DNA of 64,000 nucleotides from JAFAGX01 sp035623335 (GTDB lineage Bacteria; Acidobacteriota; Terriglobia; Terriglobales; Acidobacteriaceae). Below the pieces are notes generated by a model. It worked only from the letters and a program-made list of their open reading frames with translations, was not told the origin of the DNA and did not search any database. This document shows, one piece after another, positions 54,275-62,244 of this stretch (the first letter of the stretch is position 1; each line of letters starts with the position of its first letter). The position numbers were made by a program, and so were the translations under genes. The DNA is taken from NCBI GenBank assembly GCA_035623335.1, contig DASPTQ010000124.1, positions 46,433 through 110,432 on the forward strand, in the 5' to 3' direction.

Positions 54275-54808
54275 ATGGCACCATCCGATCGAGCCGCGAA
54301 ACCGTCCTCGAGCCCTTCGGCCATGGTTGGTCTCACAATTTTTCAGGCCGAGTCTGCGGCGCACCTCGCCGAGGTGCGAGAACTGTTTCGCGAGTATGCT
54401 CTTTCGTTGAATTTCAGTCTGTGCTTTCAGAATTTTGACCGGGAGCTGGCGGAGTTGCCGGGAGACTATGCTCCCCCGGAGGGGCGCCTGTTGCTGGCCG
54501 ATTTTCGCGGCGACACGGCTGGGTGTGTGGCCCTACACAAGTGGAACCCGGGTATTTGCGAGATGAAGCGTCTCTATCTGCGCCCGCAGTTTCGCGGCAA
54601 GGGTCTGGGCCGCATGCTGGCCGAGACCGCGATCGAGGAAGCACGCAAAATCGGCTATCAACGGATGCGGCTCGACACGGTCGAGCCGATCATGGCCGAC
54701 GCCGTGGCCATGTACCGCAAGCTCGGCTTTCGCCAGATTGCGCCGTACCGGGTAAACCCGATGCCGGGAACGCTGTACATGGAACTCGAGCTAGAGCACC
54801 GGGCATGA
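54275..54808 (+). CDS. GNAT-family N-acetyltransferase
   Basis: 177 residues from ATG 54275, 23 bp after the fabG stop and preceded by GAGGAG. The acetyl-CoA pyrophosphate motif appears as RPQFRGKGLGRMLAETAIEE around residue 108-127, with MRLDTVEPIMADAVAMYRKL after it. Target is unknown. It is very probably in one transcript with fabG, which may mean only proximity. Confidence 0.85.
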   Translation: MAPSDRAAKPSSSPSAMVGLTIFQAESAAHLAEVRELFREYALSLNFSLCFQNFDRELAELPGDYAPPEGRLLLADFRGDTAGCVALHKWNPGICEMKRLYLRPQFRGKGLGRMLAETAIEEARKIGYQRMRLDTVEPIMADAVAMYRKLGFRQIAPYRVNPMPGTLYMELELEHRA

Positions 54809-54875
54809 TCGGAACTCTACCCTCACGAAGGCTCGACGGGCCGAGCCCGGTGATATCAAACCAGGAGGTTGGAAC

Positions 54876-55616
54876 ATGAAGCGTTTGGCTGGATTCGTCG
54901 TTGTATTGCTGGCTGGTTCTCTGTTCGCTGCGACCTCGAAGAGCGTCTCTTACAAGAGCGGAGAGGACAATGTCACCGGCGTCCTCTATGCTCCCGCAGG
55001 CAAGGGTCCATTCCCGGGCATCGTGGTGATCCATGAATGGTGGGGGCTGAACGACTGGGTCAAAGAGCAAGGCTCGAAGCTGGCGGATCAGGGCTACGTC
55101 GCCCTGGCGGTCGATCTCTACCGCGGCAAGGTTGCAACTACGCCGGATGAGGCGCACGAGATTATGCGGGGAGTTCCGGAAGATCGTGCGCAACGCGACT
55201 TACATGCTGCCGTAGAATTCCTCAAGGCGCAGAGCAATGTGAACAGGGACCGCATGGGAGCGATCGGGTGGTGCATGGGTGGCGGCTATGCGCTCGATGT
55301 AGCTCTTCTCGAGCCCAGCTTGCGCGCCGACGTCATCAACTACGGGCATCTCGCCACCGACCCGGGCTCTATCGAGAAAATCCATGCCGCCGTTCTCGGG
55401 ATCTTTGGCGGCCAGGATAAGGGCATTGCGGTCGAAGATGTGAAGAAGTTTGAACAAGCACTCAAGCAGCAAGGCAACAAGGTGGAAATCGTGATCTATC
55501 CGGACGCGGGCCATGCCTTCGAGAATCCCAATAACAAGACGGGATATCGCGCCGAGGATGCGGCCGATGCCTGGAAACGCACGGTTAACTTCCTGGCTAG
55601 CACGTTGAAGTCTTGA
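54876..55616 (+). CDS. Exported dienelactone hydrolase family protein
   Basis: 246 residues after a GGAGG site. Signal peptide MKRLAGFVVVLLAGSLFAA precedes an alpha/beta hydrolase: PGIVVIHEWWGLNDWVKEQG, IGWCMGGGYALDVALLEPS with the nucleophile in GWCMGGG, and YPDAGHAFENPNNK with the His. Dienelactone hydrolases use Cys-Asp-His. The substrate may differ outside the cytoplasm. It continues the plus-strand set fabG-GNAT-DLH, 68 bp after GNAT. Confidence 0.88.
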   Translation: MKRLAGFVVVLLAGSLFAATSKSVSYKSGEDNVTGVLYAPAGKGPFPGIVVIHEWWGLNDWVKEQGSKLADQGYVALAVDLYRGKVATTPDEAHEIMRGVPEDRAQRDLHAAVEFLKAQSNVNRDRMGAIGWCMGGGYALDVALLEPSLRADVINYGHLATDPGSIEKIHAAVLGIFGGQDKGIAVEDVKKFEQALKQQGNKVEIVIYPDAGHAFENPNNKTGYRAEDAADAWKRTVNFLASTLKS

Positions 55617-55714
55617 TCGTCCAGGTCAGCCTGTGAAAAGTTCGTTTCGCCTTGAGAACCCGGCCAGCCTAGAAGCCTGAGTTTTGGGGTGTTAGCGAGT
55701 AAACAAGATTCCTC

Positions 55715-55743
55715 TTGAAAGATATTAGTAATCTGGTTACTAT
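55715..55743 (+). promoter_or_regulatory. Promoter of XRE regulator with overlapping operator
   Basis: TTGAAA (55715-55720), 17-bp spacer, TACTAT (55738-55743) makes a good sigma-70-like promoter. The spacer and -10 hold an inverted repeat TAGTAA-TCTGG-TTACTA (55726-55742). A repressor bound there would block RNA polymerase, so autoregulation by the next gene is a natural guess. Confidence 0.6.
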
Positions 55744-55784
55744 TCAGGGCATTCGTGGAGGACCGAACTGGGGCGGTTTCCTGT

Positions 55785-56135
55785 ATGAATATCGGTCAGA
55801 GCATCAGAAGCTACCGGCTGCAAAAGGGGATGTCCCAGGGCGATATTGAGAAGCGTACCGGCCTGCTGCGTTGCTATCTGTCCAGGGTGGAGAATGGCCA
55901 CACCATTCCTTCTCTTGACACGCTCTCGAAGATTGCCGGGGCCATGGAGATTTCTCTTTCCCAATTCTTTTCCGATGCCGGGCACAGCAATGGCGCGAAG
56001 GGGCTGCCACAGCTCTCGGAAGACGAACTGCGCTTCCTCAGCCAGATCCGCCGCTACGCTGCGAGCCTTAACGACAGTGACCGAAAGCTTGTCCTGGCGA
56101 TGGTGAAGAAAATGGCAGCCAGCGTCGGACGTTAA
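55785..56135 (+). CDS. XRE-family transcriptional regulator
   Basis: 116 residues from ATG 55785; the in-frame GTG at 55755 would be almost leaderless. The helix-turn-helix spans residues about 5-60 (IRSYRLQKGMSQGDIEKRTG, LSRVENGHTIPSLDTLSKIA). The second half (DELRFLSQIRRYAASLNDSD) is helical and could mediate dimerisation. It probably represses its own promoter. No toxin partner gene lies adjacent, so it may be a stand-alone regulator. Confidence 0.85.
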   Translation: MNIGQSIRSYRLQKGMSQGDIEKRTGLLRCYLSRVENGHTIPSLDTLSKIAGAMEISLSQFFSDAGHSNGAKGLPQLSEDELRFLSQIRRYAASLNDSDRKLVLAMVKKMAASVGR

Positions 56136-56249
56136 TTGTGTGCCGGGGCCGCAAGTGGGTACGGCAGGCGGGTTTGTCTCTGGTTTCTGCCGCTCGTTGC
56201 TTCCTCAAAACCACCCTTCGATTTCGAGTCACCGAGGTCTCAGCGATCC

Positions 56250-56348
56250 CTATCGTAAATCCATGTACTCGGCCTTGGCTCGCTTCAGGATGGGGATCTC
56301 GGGGTCAGCGTCCTTCCAGAGAGTGAGGAAATCCTGGTAAGCGGCGTG
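56250..56348 (-). pseudogene. C-terminal remnant of a TPR-type kinase or regulator
   Basis: On the minus strand the frame reads AAYQDFLTLWKDADPEIPIL then KRAKAEYMDLR and a stop at 56250. This matches the common ending of tetratricopeptide Ser/Thr kinases and regulators in Acidobacteriota. Similarity begins at about 56345, and no upstream domain remains. Confidence 0.6.
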
Positions 56349-56350
56349 CG

Positions 56351-56761
56351 CACGAAGGGACGCTGGACAAATTCATCGGCGATGCGATCCTAGCCACTTT
56401 TGGTGCCGCGCTGCCACAACCGGACCATGCCGTACGCTGCGTCCGAGCCGCGCTCGATATGTGCCAGGCTCTCGCCAGATTGAACTCCGCACCCGGCCGC
56501 CCGACGCTACGGATGCGCATCGCCATCAACAGCGGGTGCGCCCTGATCGGCGACATCGGTTCTCCCAAGCGCCGGGAGTTTACAGTGCTGGGTGATGTGG
56601 TCAACACGGCTTCGAGGCTCGAATCGAGCATGGCTCGACCTGACCAAATTGTCATCAGCGGCGCTACCTACCGGCTCCTCAAGGATGAGATCGAGTCGCG
56701 ACCTCTTGGCTCGGTGAATCTGCGCGGTCGTTCCCAACCGGCAGATATTTACGAGGTTTGA
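56351..56761 (+). pseudogene. 3' fragment of a class III adenylate/guanylate cyclase
   Basis: Plus-strand translation begins HEGTLDKFIGDAILATFGAA at 56351 and continues as a cyclase catalytic domain to LGDVVNTASRLESSM and a normal ending (NLRGRSQPADIYEV). The N-terminal half of the domain, with the first metal Asp and its sensor modules, is missing. The frame upstream has a stop at 56324-56326, so no complete cyclase can be made. The fragment abuts a minus-strand TPR tail at 56345-56351. Confidence 0.75.
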
Positions 56762-56832
56762 AAGCGGCCCTTTGATCGGCATGATCGCGGGGAATCGAAT
56801 CGCCTGCAGGGTTCTTTTCTCGGGAGGGAAAA

Positions 56833-57180
56833 ATGATTTCCGGCGCCCACGTAGTGGTCTACAGCAGGAACGCTGAGGCGGATCGCGCCTTTTTCCGCGA
56901 CATTCTCGGGTTCAAATCGGTGGATGCGGGTCACGGCTGGTTGATCTTCGCCCTACCGCCGACAGAAGCCGCATTTCATCCTTCGGAAGGAGATGTCCAC
57001 GAACTTTACTTTATGTGCGACGATCTGAAGACCGAGATGGCTGCGCTCATGAGAAAGGGTGTTGAGTGCTCTAACGTTGAGGAGGCGCGATGGGGTTCCG
57101 TTACAAAGATGCGGCTTCCCAGTGGTGGCAACGTCGGGCTTTATCAGCCAAAGCACCCAACAGCCATAGCTTCGAAATGA
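56833..57180 (+). CDS. VOC-superfamily protein (glyoxalase/bleomycin-resistance-like)
   Basis: 115 residues from ATG 56833, with GGGAGG upstream. The VOC fold motif HVVVYSRNAEADRAFFRDIL opens the first repeat, and LYFMCDDLKTEMAALMRKGV opens the second. It could be a metal-dependent lyase, dioxygenase or drug-binding protein. The visible metal candidates are His near the start, Glu near position 56 (HELYF), and Gly-Leu-Tyr near the end, an incomplete set. Function open. Confidence 0.75.
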   Translation: MISGAHVVVYSRNAEADRAFFRDILGFKSVDAGHGWLIFALPPTEAAFHPSEGDVHELYFMCDDLKTEMAALMRKGVECSNVEEARWGSVTKMRLPSGGNVGLYQPKHPTAIASK

Positions 57181-57237
57181 CGACTGCGCGCAGCCTTGAA
57201 CAAGTTTATCGTTTCGGCGTATAAACCTTAGCCACCT

Positions 57238-59289
57238 ATGAATATCTCGAAGACCGCCTGCACGTTGGTTTCGCTTGCCATCTTCACATCTCTAATTCCA
57301 GCGCAGCAAGGCCAGTCGCCCGTGCCAGAGCTGCCGCCGGACATTCCGAAGAACGCGACGCTCTGGCTTCAGGTGACCGACAAGACGCCGGCCGGGCAGG
57401 ATGCGGTGTGGACCACGCCAGACGGGACGGTGTACGAGTTTTATCAGTTCAACGACCGGGGTCGCGGCCCCAAGACCTATTCGACATACCGCCTCGATCG
57501 CCGAGGAATCGTTACCTTCGACGAAACCAAGGGCGTTGACTACATGAAAAACCCGGTCAACGAGACCTTCAGCATGAACGACGGCACCGCGAGATGGAAG
57601 AACCAGGCTGAGGACGGACATCGAGACAATTCTGCCGGCCGATATTTCGTCGATCTCGACGGCGGCCCCACCAGCTTGTTCCTGCTGGTGAAGGCGCTGC
57701 TGATGAACGGCAATAAGTTATCGCTGTTACCCGGCGGCGAGGCCAGCCTGCGCGAGCTGCAGACGGTCCCGGTCGAAGCCGACGGGAAAAAAGTCAGCGT
57801 GACGCTCTACGCCGTCGACGGCCTCTCGTTCACTCCCACCTACGTGTGGCTGGATGACCAGCATAACTTCGTTGCATCGGTGTACGGCTGGTCGGGACTG
57901 GTCCGCGAGGGTTACCAAGGCGCGATTGACGAGCTGTATAAGGTGCAAGAGCAAGTGCAATCGGAGCGGGCAGCGGAACTCGCGAAGCGGCTCGTACACC
58001 ACCCTAAGGGCGATCTCGTCTTTGAGAACGTCACCCTCTTCGATTCGGTGAATGCCAAAGCAGTTCTCTCTCAGCGTGTGACGGTTCGGGGCGAGCGCAT
58101 TGTCAGTGTCGAAGCTGAGAAGGGACAGGCAACAGCGGCGAACGCGCAAATAATTGATGGCAGCGGCAAGATGTTGCTTCCCGGTTTATGGGACATGCAC
58201 CAGCACTTCTTCCCCGACCTTGCCATGTTTGATATTGCGGCGGGCATCACGACGGGGCGCGACCTTGGCAACTCGATTGATGAGTTGGGCAAGCTGAAAA
58301 AGCACATCGAGCAGGGTGAGCAGATCGGGCCCCGCATCATCCCCGCCGGATTCATCGACGGCCCTGGTCCCTTTGAGGGCCCAATCAAGGTTTTGGCCGC
58401 CACTCCCGCAGAGGCCCGGGAGCGCGTCGACCACTACGCCGAGCTCGGCTACGTGCAGATCAAGATCTACAGCTCCGTCAAACCTGAACTGGTTCCTGTC
58501 ATCATTGAGGAAGCCCATCGGCTTGGGCTGAGGGTGAGCGGGCACGTGCCCTCGGGGATGATTGCGGAGCAGTTCGTGCGTGATGGAGCTGACGAAATCC
58601 AACACATGAATTTCGTCATGCTCAACTTCATGCTCGACGTCACGGAAACGCGCACTCCGGCGCGCTTCACCGAGCCGGGCAAGCGGGCCGCCGGCCTTGA
58701 CCTGAATTCCCTGCAGGTGACCCAGTTCATCGCGCTGCTGAAGGAACATCACACCGTCATCGATCCAACCATGGCAATCTGGGAGGAGACGTACACTGAC
58801 CGGCCGGGCAAGACCCCTAGGATGGACGCCTACATGTTCGACCGTCTTCCCCTACAGATTCAGCGCAATGCGAAAACTGCGAGTCAGTCCTTGCCGGTGC
58901 CCGACGCGGCCACGGACCAGCTGTATCGCGCCTCGTACGCGAACTTTGTGCATATGTTGAAGAAGCTGTACGACAATGGCATCACCATCGTAGCCGGCAC
59001 CGATCTGGGCTCCGGCTATGCGCTGCACCGGGAACTTGAGATTTACAACCAGTCAGGAATTGCCGCTCCGGAAGTGCTGCGCATGGCCACTCTGACCGCC
59101 GCCCAAGTCATGAAGCGCGATAGCGAATTGGGCTCCATTGCACCTGGCAAACTTGCCGACCTGATTCTGGTCGAGGGCGACCCGTCAACAAACATCAGTG
59201 ACATCCGCAAGATCGACACGGTGACCAAAGGGGGCGCCGTGATGTATCCGAAGGAGCTCTATCCGGCGATGGGGATCCGCGTACCGTAG
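57238..59289 (+). CDS. Exported amidohydrolase with extra N-terminal domain
   Basis: 683 residues from ATG 57238 with signal MNISKTACTLVSLAIFTSLI. Residues about 25-255 form a domain without recognised fold. Residues about 260-670 form the amidohydrolase barrel: LLPGLWDMHQHFFPDLAM with HxH, SGHVPSGMIAEQFV, QHMNF and AGTDLGSGYALHREL with metal Asp, then GSIAPGKLADLILVEGDPST. The signature resembles the cyclic-amide/prolidase-like branch. A paralogue is at 26829. It follows the VOC gene after 57 bp. Confidence 0.85.
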   Translation: MNISKTACTLVSLAIFTSLIPAQQGQSPVPELPPDIPKNATLWLQVTDKTPAGQDAVWTTPDGTVYEFYQFNDRGRGPKTYSTYRLDRRGIVTFDETKGVDYMKNPVNETFSMNDGTARWKNQAEDGHRDNSAGRYFVDLDGGPTSLFLLVKALLMNGNKLSLLPGGEASLRELQTVPVEADGKKVSVTLYAVDGLSFTPTYVWLDDQHNFVASVYGWSGLVREGYQGAIDELYKVQEQVQSERAAELAKRLVHHPKGDLVFENVTLFDSVNAKAVLSQRVTVRGERIVSVEAEKGQATAANAQIIDGSGKMLLPGLWDMHQHFFPDLAMFDIAAGITTGRDLGNSIDELGKLKKHIEQGEQIGPRIIPAGFIDGPGPFEGPIKVLAATPAEARERVDHYAELGYVQIKIYSSVKPELVPVIIEEAHRLGLRVSGHVPSGMIAEQFVRDGADEIQHMNFVMLNFMLDVTETRTPARFTEPGKRAAGLDLNSLQVTQFIALLKEHHTVIDPTMAIWEETYTDRPGKTPRMDAYMFDRLPLQIQRNAKTASQSLPVPDAATDQLYRASYANFVHMLKKLYDNGITIVAGTDLGSGYALHRELEIYNQSGIAAPEVLRMATLTAAQVMKRDSELGSIAPGKLADLILVEGDPSTNISDIRKIDTVTKGGAVMYPKELYPAMGIRVP

Positions 59290-59517
59290 CTCAAGGGATG
59301 CTTGCCTTGGGGGGTCCGGATCGACGCTAAGAACCCCTCGACGATGATAATTCGTAGTGTCCTAGTGTGCACAACCCGGATTTAGACATAGCGGAGCCTC
59401 CTAGGAAATGATTTGGCACAAAGCTAACCGCGGGCCCAATTCAACCCTGTGCGCTCGCCTCGGTGCAACCAATCAAGTACCGGCCATCACGCAAACCTGT
59501 ACCGCGCAGACTGGTTC

Positions 59518-60807
59518 TCAAGGCTTCAGCATGCCGTGCCTACGGAGTATGGCCTGCAGCTGATCGTGCGGTATGGCGGGCACGACCCAGTAGTCGGCGC
59601 CGGTCATGGTCTTGGCGGCGATGATGGCATTAATCACGGATTCCTCAACCGCCTGCACGACGGCAGCAAACAATGCGTCCATTTTCCAGCTTTGCAAGCG
59701 CTCGACCTTGGCATTGGCCGCGGTGAAGGGCGGTTCCGCGCTGTTGCCTTCGTCGGCGCCGACGTTGGCGGTGGAGAAGGCCAGGAAAATGTCGCCGGAT
59801 TCGTCTCCTTCAATGGCTCCGACACGTCCTAAGCCGACGGACACGCGCCGGGCGACGCGCTTGAGCTGATCGGGGGTCAGTGGTGCGTCCGTGGCGACGA
59901 TCACAATGATGGAACCCATTTCCGGGGTGCGCATACCATCGGCCGTGGTGGCGACGTTGGGAGCGCAGACGGGAGCGGGATTGCCGTCCCAATCGAGGAC
60001 GGGAGGCTCGAGCCCTTTCGCGACGCAGGGCGGGTGCAGGTTCATCTCGCGCGCGACCGGAATTCCAGCGAGGCGCAGCTGATTTGAACTTCCGTAGTTG
60101 CACTGCACCAGCACGCCGACGGTGTAGCCCCCAGCGGCTGACTCGAGTTTGCGCGACGACGTGCCGGTACCGCCTTTGAATCCGTTGCAGACCATGCCGG
60201 TGCCGCCGCCCACGTTGCCTTCGAGCAGCGGCCGGCTGGCTGCGGAGTTGAGCGCGTCCAAAGCGTCCTGCGTGGTGACGTGCTGACCGCGGATATCATT
60301 CAGGGGCCAATCGGCGGTTTCCGCCGAGACCGGGTACCAGAACGCGCCGAAGTGGTTGTGCTGGACCATCCAGGCCACGGCGGCATCGCGGACGACGCCG
60401 ACACTCCCGGTGTTGGTGATGAGGATAGGAGTTTCGAGCACGCCGCTCTCGTCGATCCAGTGCGTGCCGGTCATATCGCCGTTGCCGTTTCCGGCGAAGT
60501 AGCCGGCGAATACGCTGTGGGGGTTCGATTTTCCGCGCGGGAAGATGGCGGTAACTCCGGTTCGTACCGGGCCTTTTCCGATGACAAGGCGGCCTTCTCC
60601 GGAGATGAGCGTTTTGAATCCGACCTCGACTCCAGCGACGTCGGTGATGGCGTTGAACGGTCCAGGTATGCCGTCGAAGGGAATGCCGAGATCGCGGGCT
60701 CGGGGTTCGGGTGAGTGGGGCGCAGGGGGATTCTGCGCGAAGGCTCGGACTGGACCAGAGGGCGATAGGAACAGACCAACGATAGCCAGAGTACAAGCGA
60801 GTTTCAT
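59518..60807 (-). CDS. Exported P1-family aminopeptidase (DmpA/L-aminopeptidase D-esterase)
   Basis: 429 residues from ATG 60807, 7 bases after GGGAG; the frame's upstream GTG (60810) is less likely. It starts with a signal (ACTLAIVGLFLSPSGPVRAF). P1-type N-terminal nucleophile hydrolases have KGGTGTSSRK-like autocleavage sites; here NGFKGGTGTSSRKLES fits, with Ser as the new N-terminus candidate. VEGDESGDIFLAFSTANV-like sequence, given as IEGDESGDIFLAFSTANVG, is also familiar. It cleaves N-terminal amino acids or D-esters. Confidence 0.85.
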   Translation of the reverse strand: MKLACTLAIVGLFLSPSGPVRAFAQNPPAPHSPEPRARDLGIPFDGIPGPFNAITDVAGVEVGFKTLISGEGRLVIGKGPVRTGVTAIFPRGKSNPHSVFAGYFAGNGNGDMTGTHWIDESGVLETPILITNTGSVGVVRDAAVAWMVQHNHFGAFWYPVSAETADWPLNDIRGQHVTTQDALDALNSAASRPLLEGNVGGGTGMVCNGFKGGTGTSSRKLESAAGGYTVGVLVQCNYGSSNQLRLAGIPVAREMNLHPPCVAKGLEPPVLDWDGNPAPVCAPNVATTADGMRTPEMGSIIVIVATDAPLTPDQLKRVARRVSVGLGRVGAIEGDESGDIFLAFSTANVGADEGNSAEPPFTAANAKVERLQSWKMDALFAAVVQAVEESVINAIIAAKTMTGADYWVVPAIPHDQLQAILRRHGMLKP

Positions 60808-60865
60808 CACGGTTCTCCCTGGGGTCAGGAGTTACAAGTCAAAGCGCTTGATTTGCCATTCAAGG

Positions 60866-61616
60866 CTAGTCGACCGAGTTGGGCTTCACAGGCAGTTCTG
60901 CGCCAGCCAAGAAGCGGAGCACCTCTTTCATTACACGGTTTGCTTGGTCGGTTTGAAACAGAAACTGGGATGGGCCGAACCGTCAAGCACGATAAGCTCC
61001 TTGGGCTGGGGTGCTTTGTCAAACCAATCGCGAATACGAGGTAGCCGTAGTCCTGCCTCGTTGGCATCATCTCGCGCGATTATGATTAGCAAGGGAGACT
61101 GGATTCGCTCCGCCGGGCCATTTCCTTTGGCCGCAAGAAGGATCAGCCGATTAATTTCACCTGGTTGAGACCCAATCGAGGCGTCCGCGGCGGCGGCAGC
61201 CCCGAAACTGCCTCCCATGACTGACACGGTTTTGACACCATTCTTTCGCAGATAACGGACGGCTGCCAGCACGTCAAGCTGCACAGGCGCAGTATACATA
61301 TCGGAATCTCCCGGGCCGTGCGACTTGCCGAAGCCACGAAAATCAAAGGCTAAGACGCGAAAGCCTGCTCTTGCTAAGGATTGGGCTTGCGGTTGCCAGC
61401 TCTCTTTGGTAAAGCGACCGCCATGCGCAAGCACCACCCCCGACCCCCTTTACCATAGAGGTCGGCATAGATGAGCCCGTTGTCCTCGGTTGTAAAGGAA
61501 ACATGCTCTACGTTCACCTCCGACGTGTCATGCGAAAGCACGGGCGAGGGTGCCTCCACTCGAGCAAGAACAAAGCAGGCATAGAGAATCAGAAGCGGCG
61601 ACGGCGAGTGCATCAT
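60866..61616 (-). pseudogene. Alpha/beta hydrolase broken by two frameshifts
   Basis: The N-terminal frame begins MMHSPSPLLILYACFVLARV and runs to DLYGKGGRG near 61440, where the frame is lost at a run of five C (61437-61441). The next frame continues VVLAHGGRFTKESWQPQ, FRGFGKSHGPGDSDMYTA and the nucleophile elbow VMGGSFGAAAA. It fails again near 60958-60964, and the correct ending (QTDQANRVMKEVLRFLAGAE) is in a third frame to a stop at 60866. Both lesions look like single-base deletions. The first is at a homopolymer, so a sequencing error is possible there; the second is not at a long run. Confidence 0.75.
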
Positions 61617-61649
61617 GCTGCCACAGTCGTGAGATATCGTGGCCGTCGG

Positions 61650-62228
61650 CTACGCGGCGGCAACTGGCCCGGCCCAACTGGCAATCGTCTCCACGGCCGA
61701 ACGATAGCTAATTTCCACCAGCTTGTCCAGGGAATGCCAGTCGAGCAGCTTGTGCTCGGCAACCGGCGGCGCGAATACCAAGTCGGCAGTCTGCTCGCCC
61801 AGGGGCAACGGCGCGGCACTTCTGAGGATTCCGCGGATGCTGGGCACGCGGATCGGCGTGCCGAACGGGTTCAGGCGGAGATCCTTATCCGCAAGCGATG
61901 GGGAAAGAAACGACGTGACCAAATTTCCTCGGTTGGCTTCGGCGGTGTCAGGATCGGATGAAGAAATCCTGCATGGCCGGTGGTCGTGCACCAACTCGGG
62001 CTGGTTCTCATTGTCGCCTAGGAGACGCGGTTTCAGCCTCTGACTCTGAGCCAAATCGACAAGGAGCATCTTCAAAATCTTGATCTCCTCGCTCTCCGCA
62101 ACCGAGACAGCGTCTCGTTCGCGTTTCTGGAGGCGTTCCTCGAACGACGCTGGATGCCCGTGCAGGAGTCGAAGGCCGTCCGTCTTGTCATGCCGAACAC
62201 CGCCGAGTTGCATACGCTTCTCTCGCAT
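61650..62228 (-). CDS. Possible patatin-like C-terminal remnant or hypothetical protein
   Basis: 192 residues. The last 80 (LRLNPFGTPIRVPSIRGILR, TADLVFAPPVAEHKLLDWHS, LDKLVEISYRSAVETIASW) resemble the C-terminal part of patatin-like phospholipases. The catalytic Ser-Asp part is absent, and the first 110 residues have no recognised pattern. It is probably the tail of a decayed gene or a hypothetical protein of unknown role. It lies 16 bp after the P450 gene. Confidence 0.35.
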   Translation of the reverse strand: MREKRMQLGGVRHDKTDGLRLLHGHPASFEERLQKRERDAVSVAESEEIKILKMLLVDLAQSQRLKPRLLGDNENQPELVHDHRPCRISSSDPDTAEANRGNLVTSFLSPSLADKDLRLNPFGTPIRVPSIRGILRSAAPLPLGEQTADLVFAPPVAEHKLLDWHSLDKLVEISYRSAVETIASWAGPVAAA

Positions 62229-62244
62229 CTCGAACTCCGGCCGA

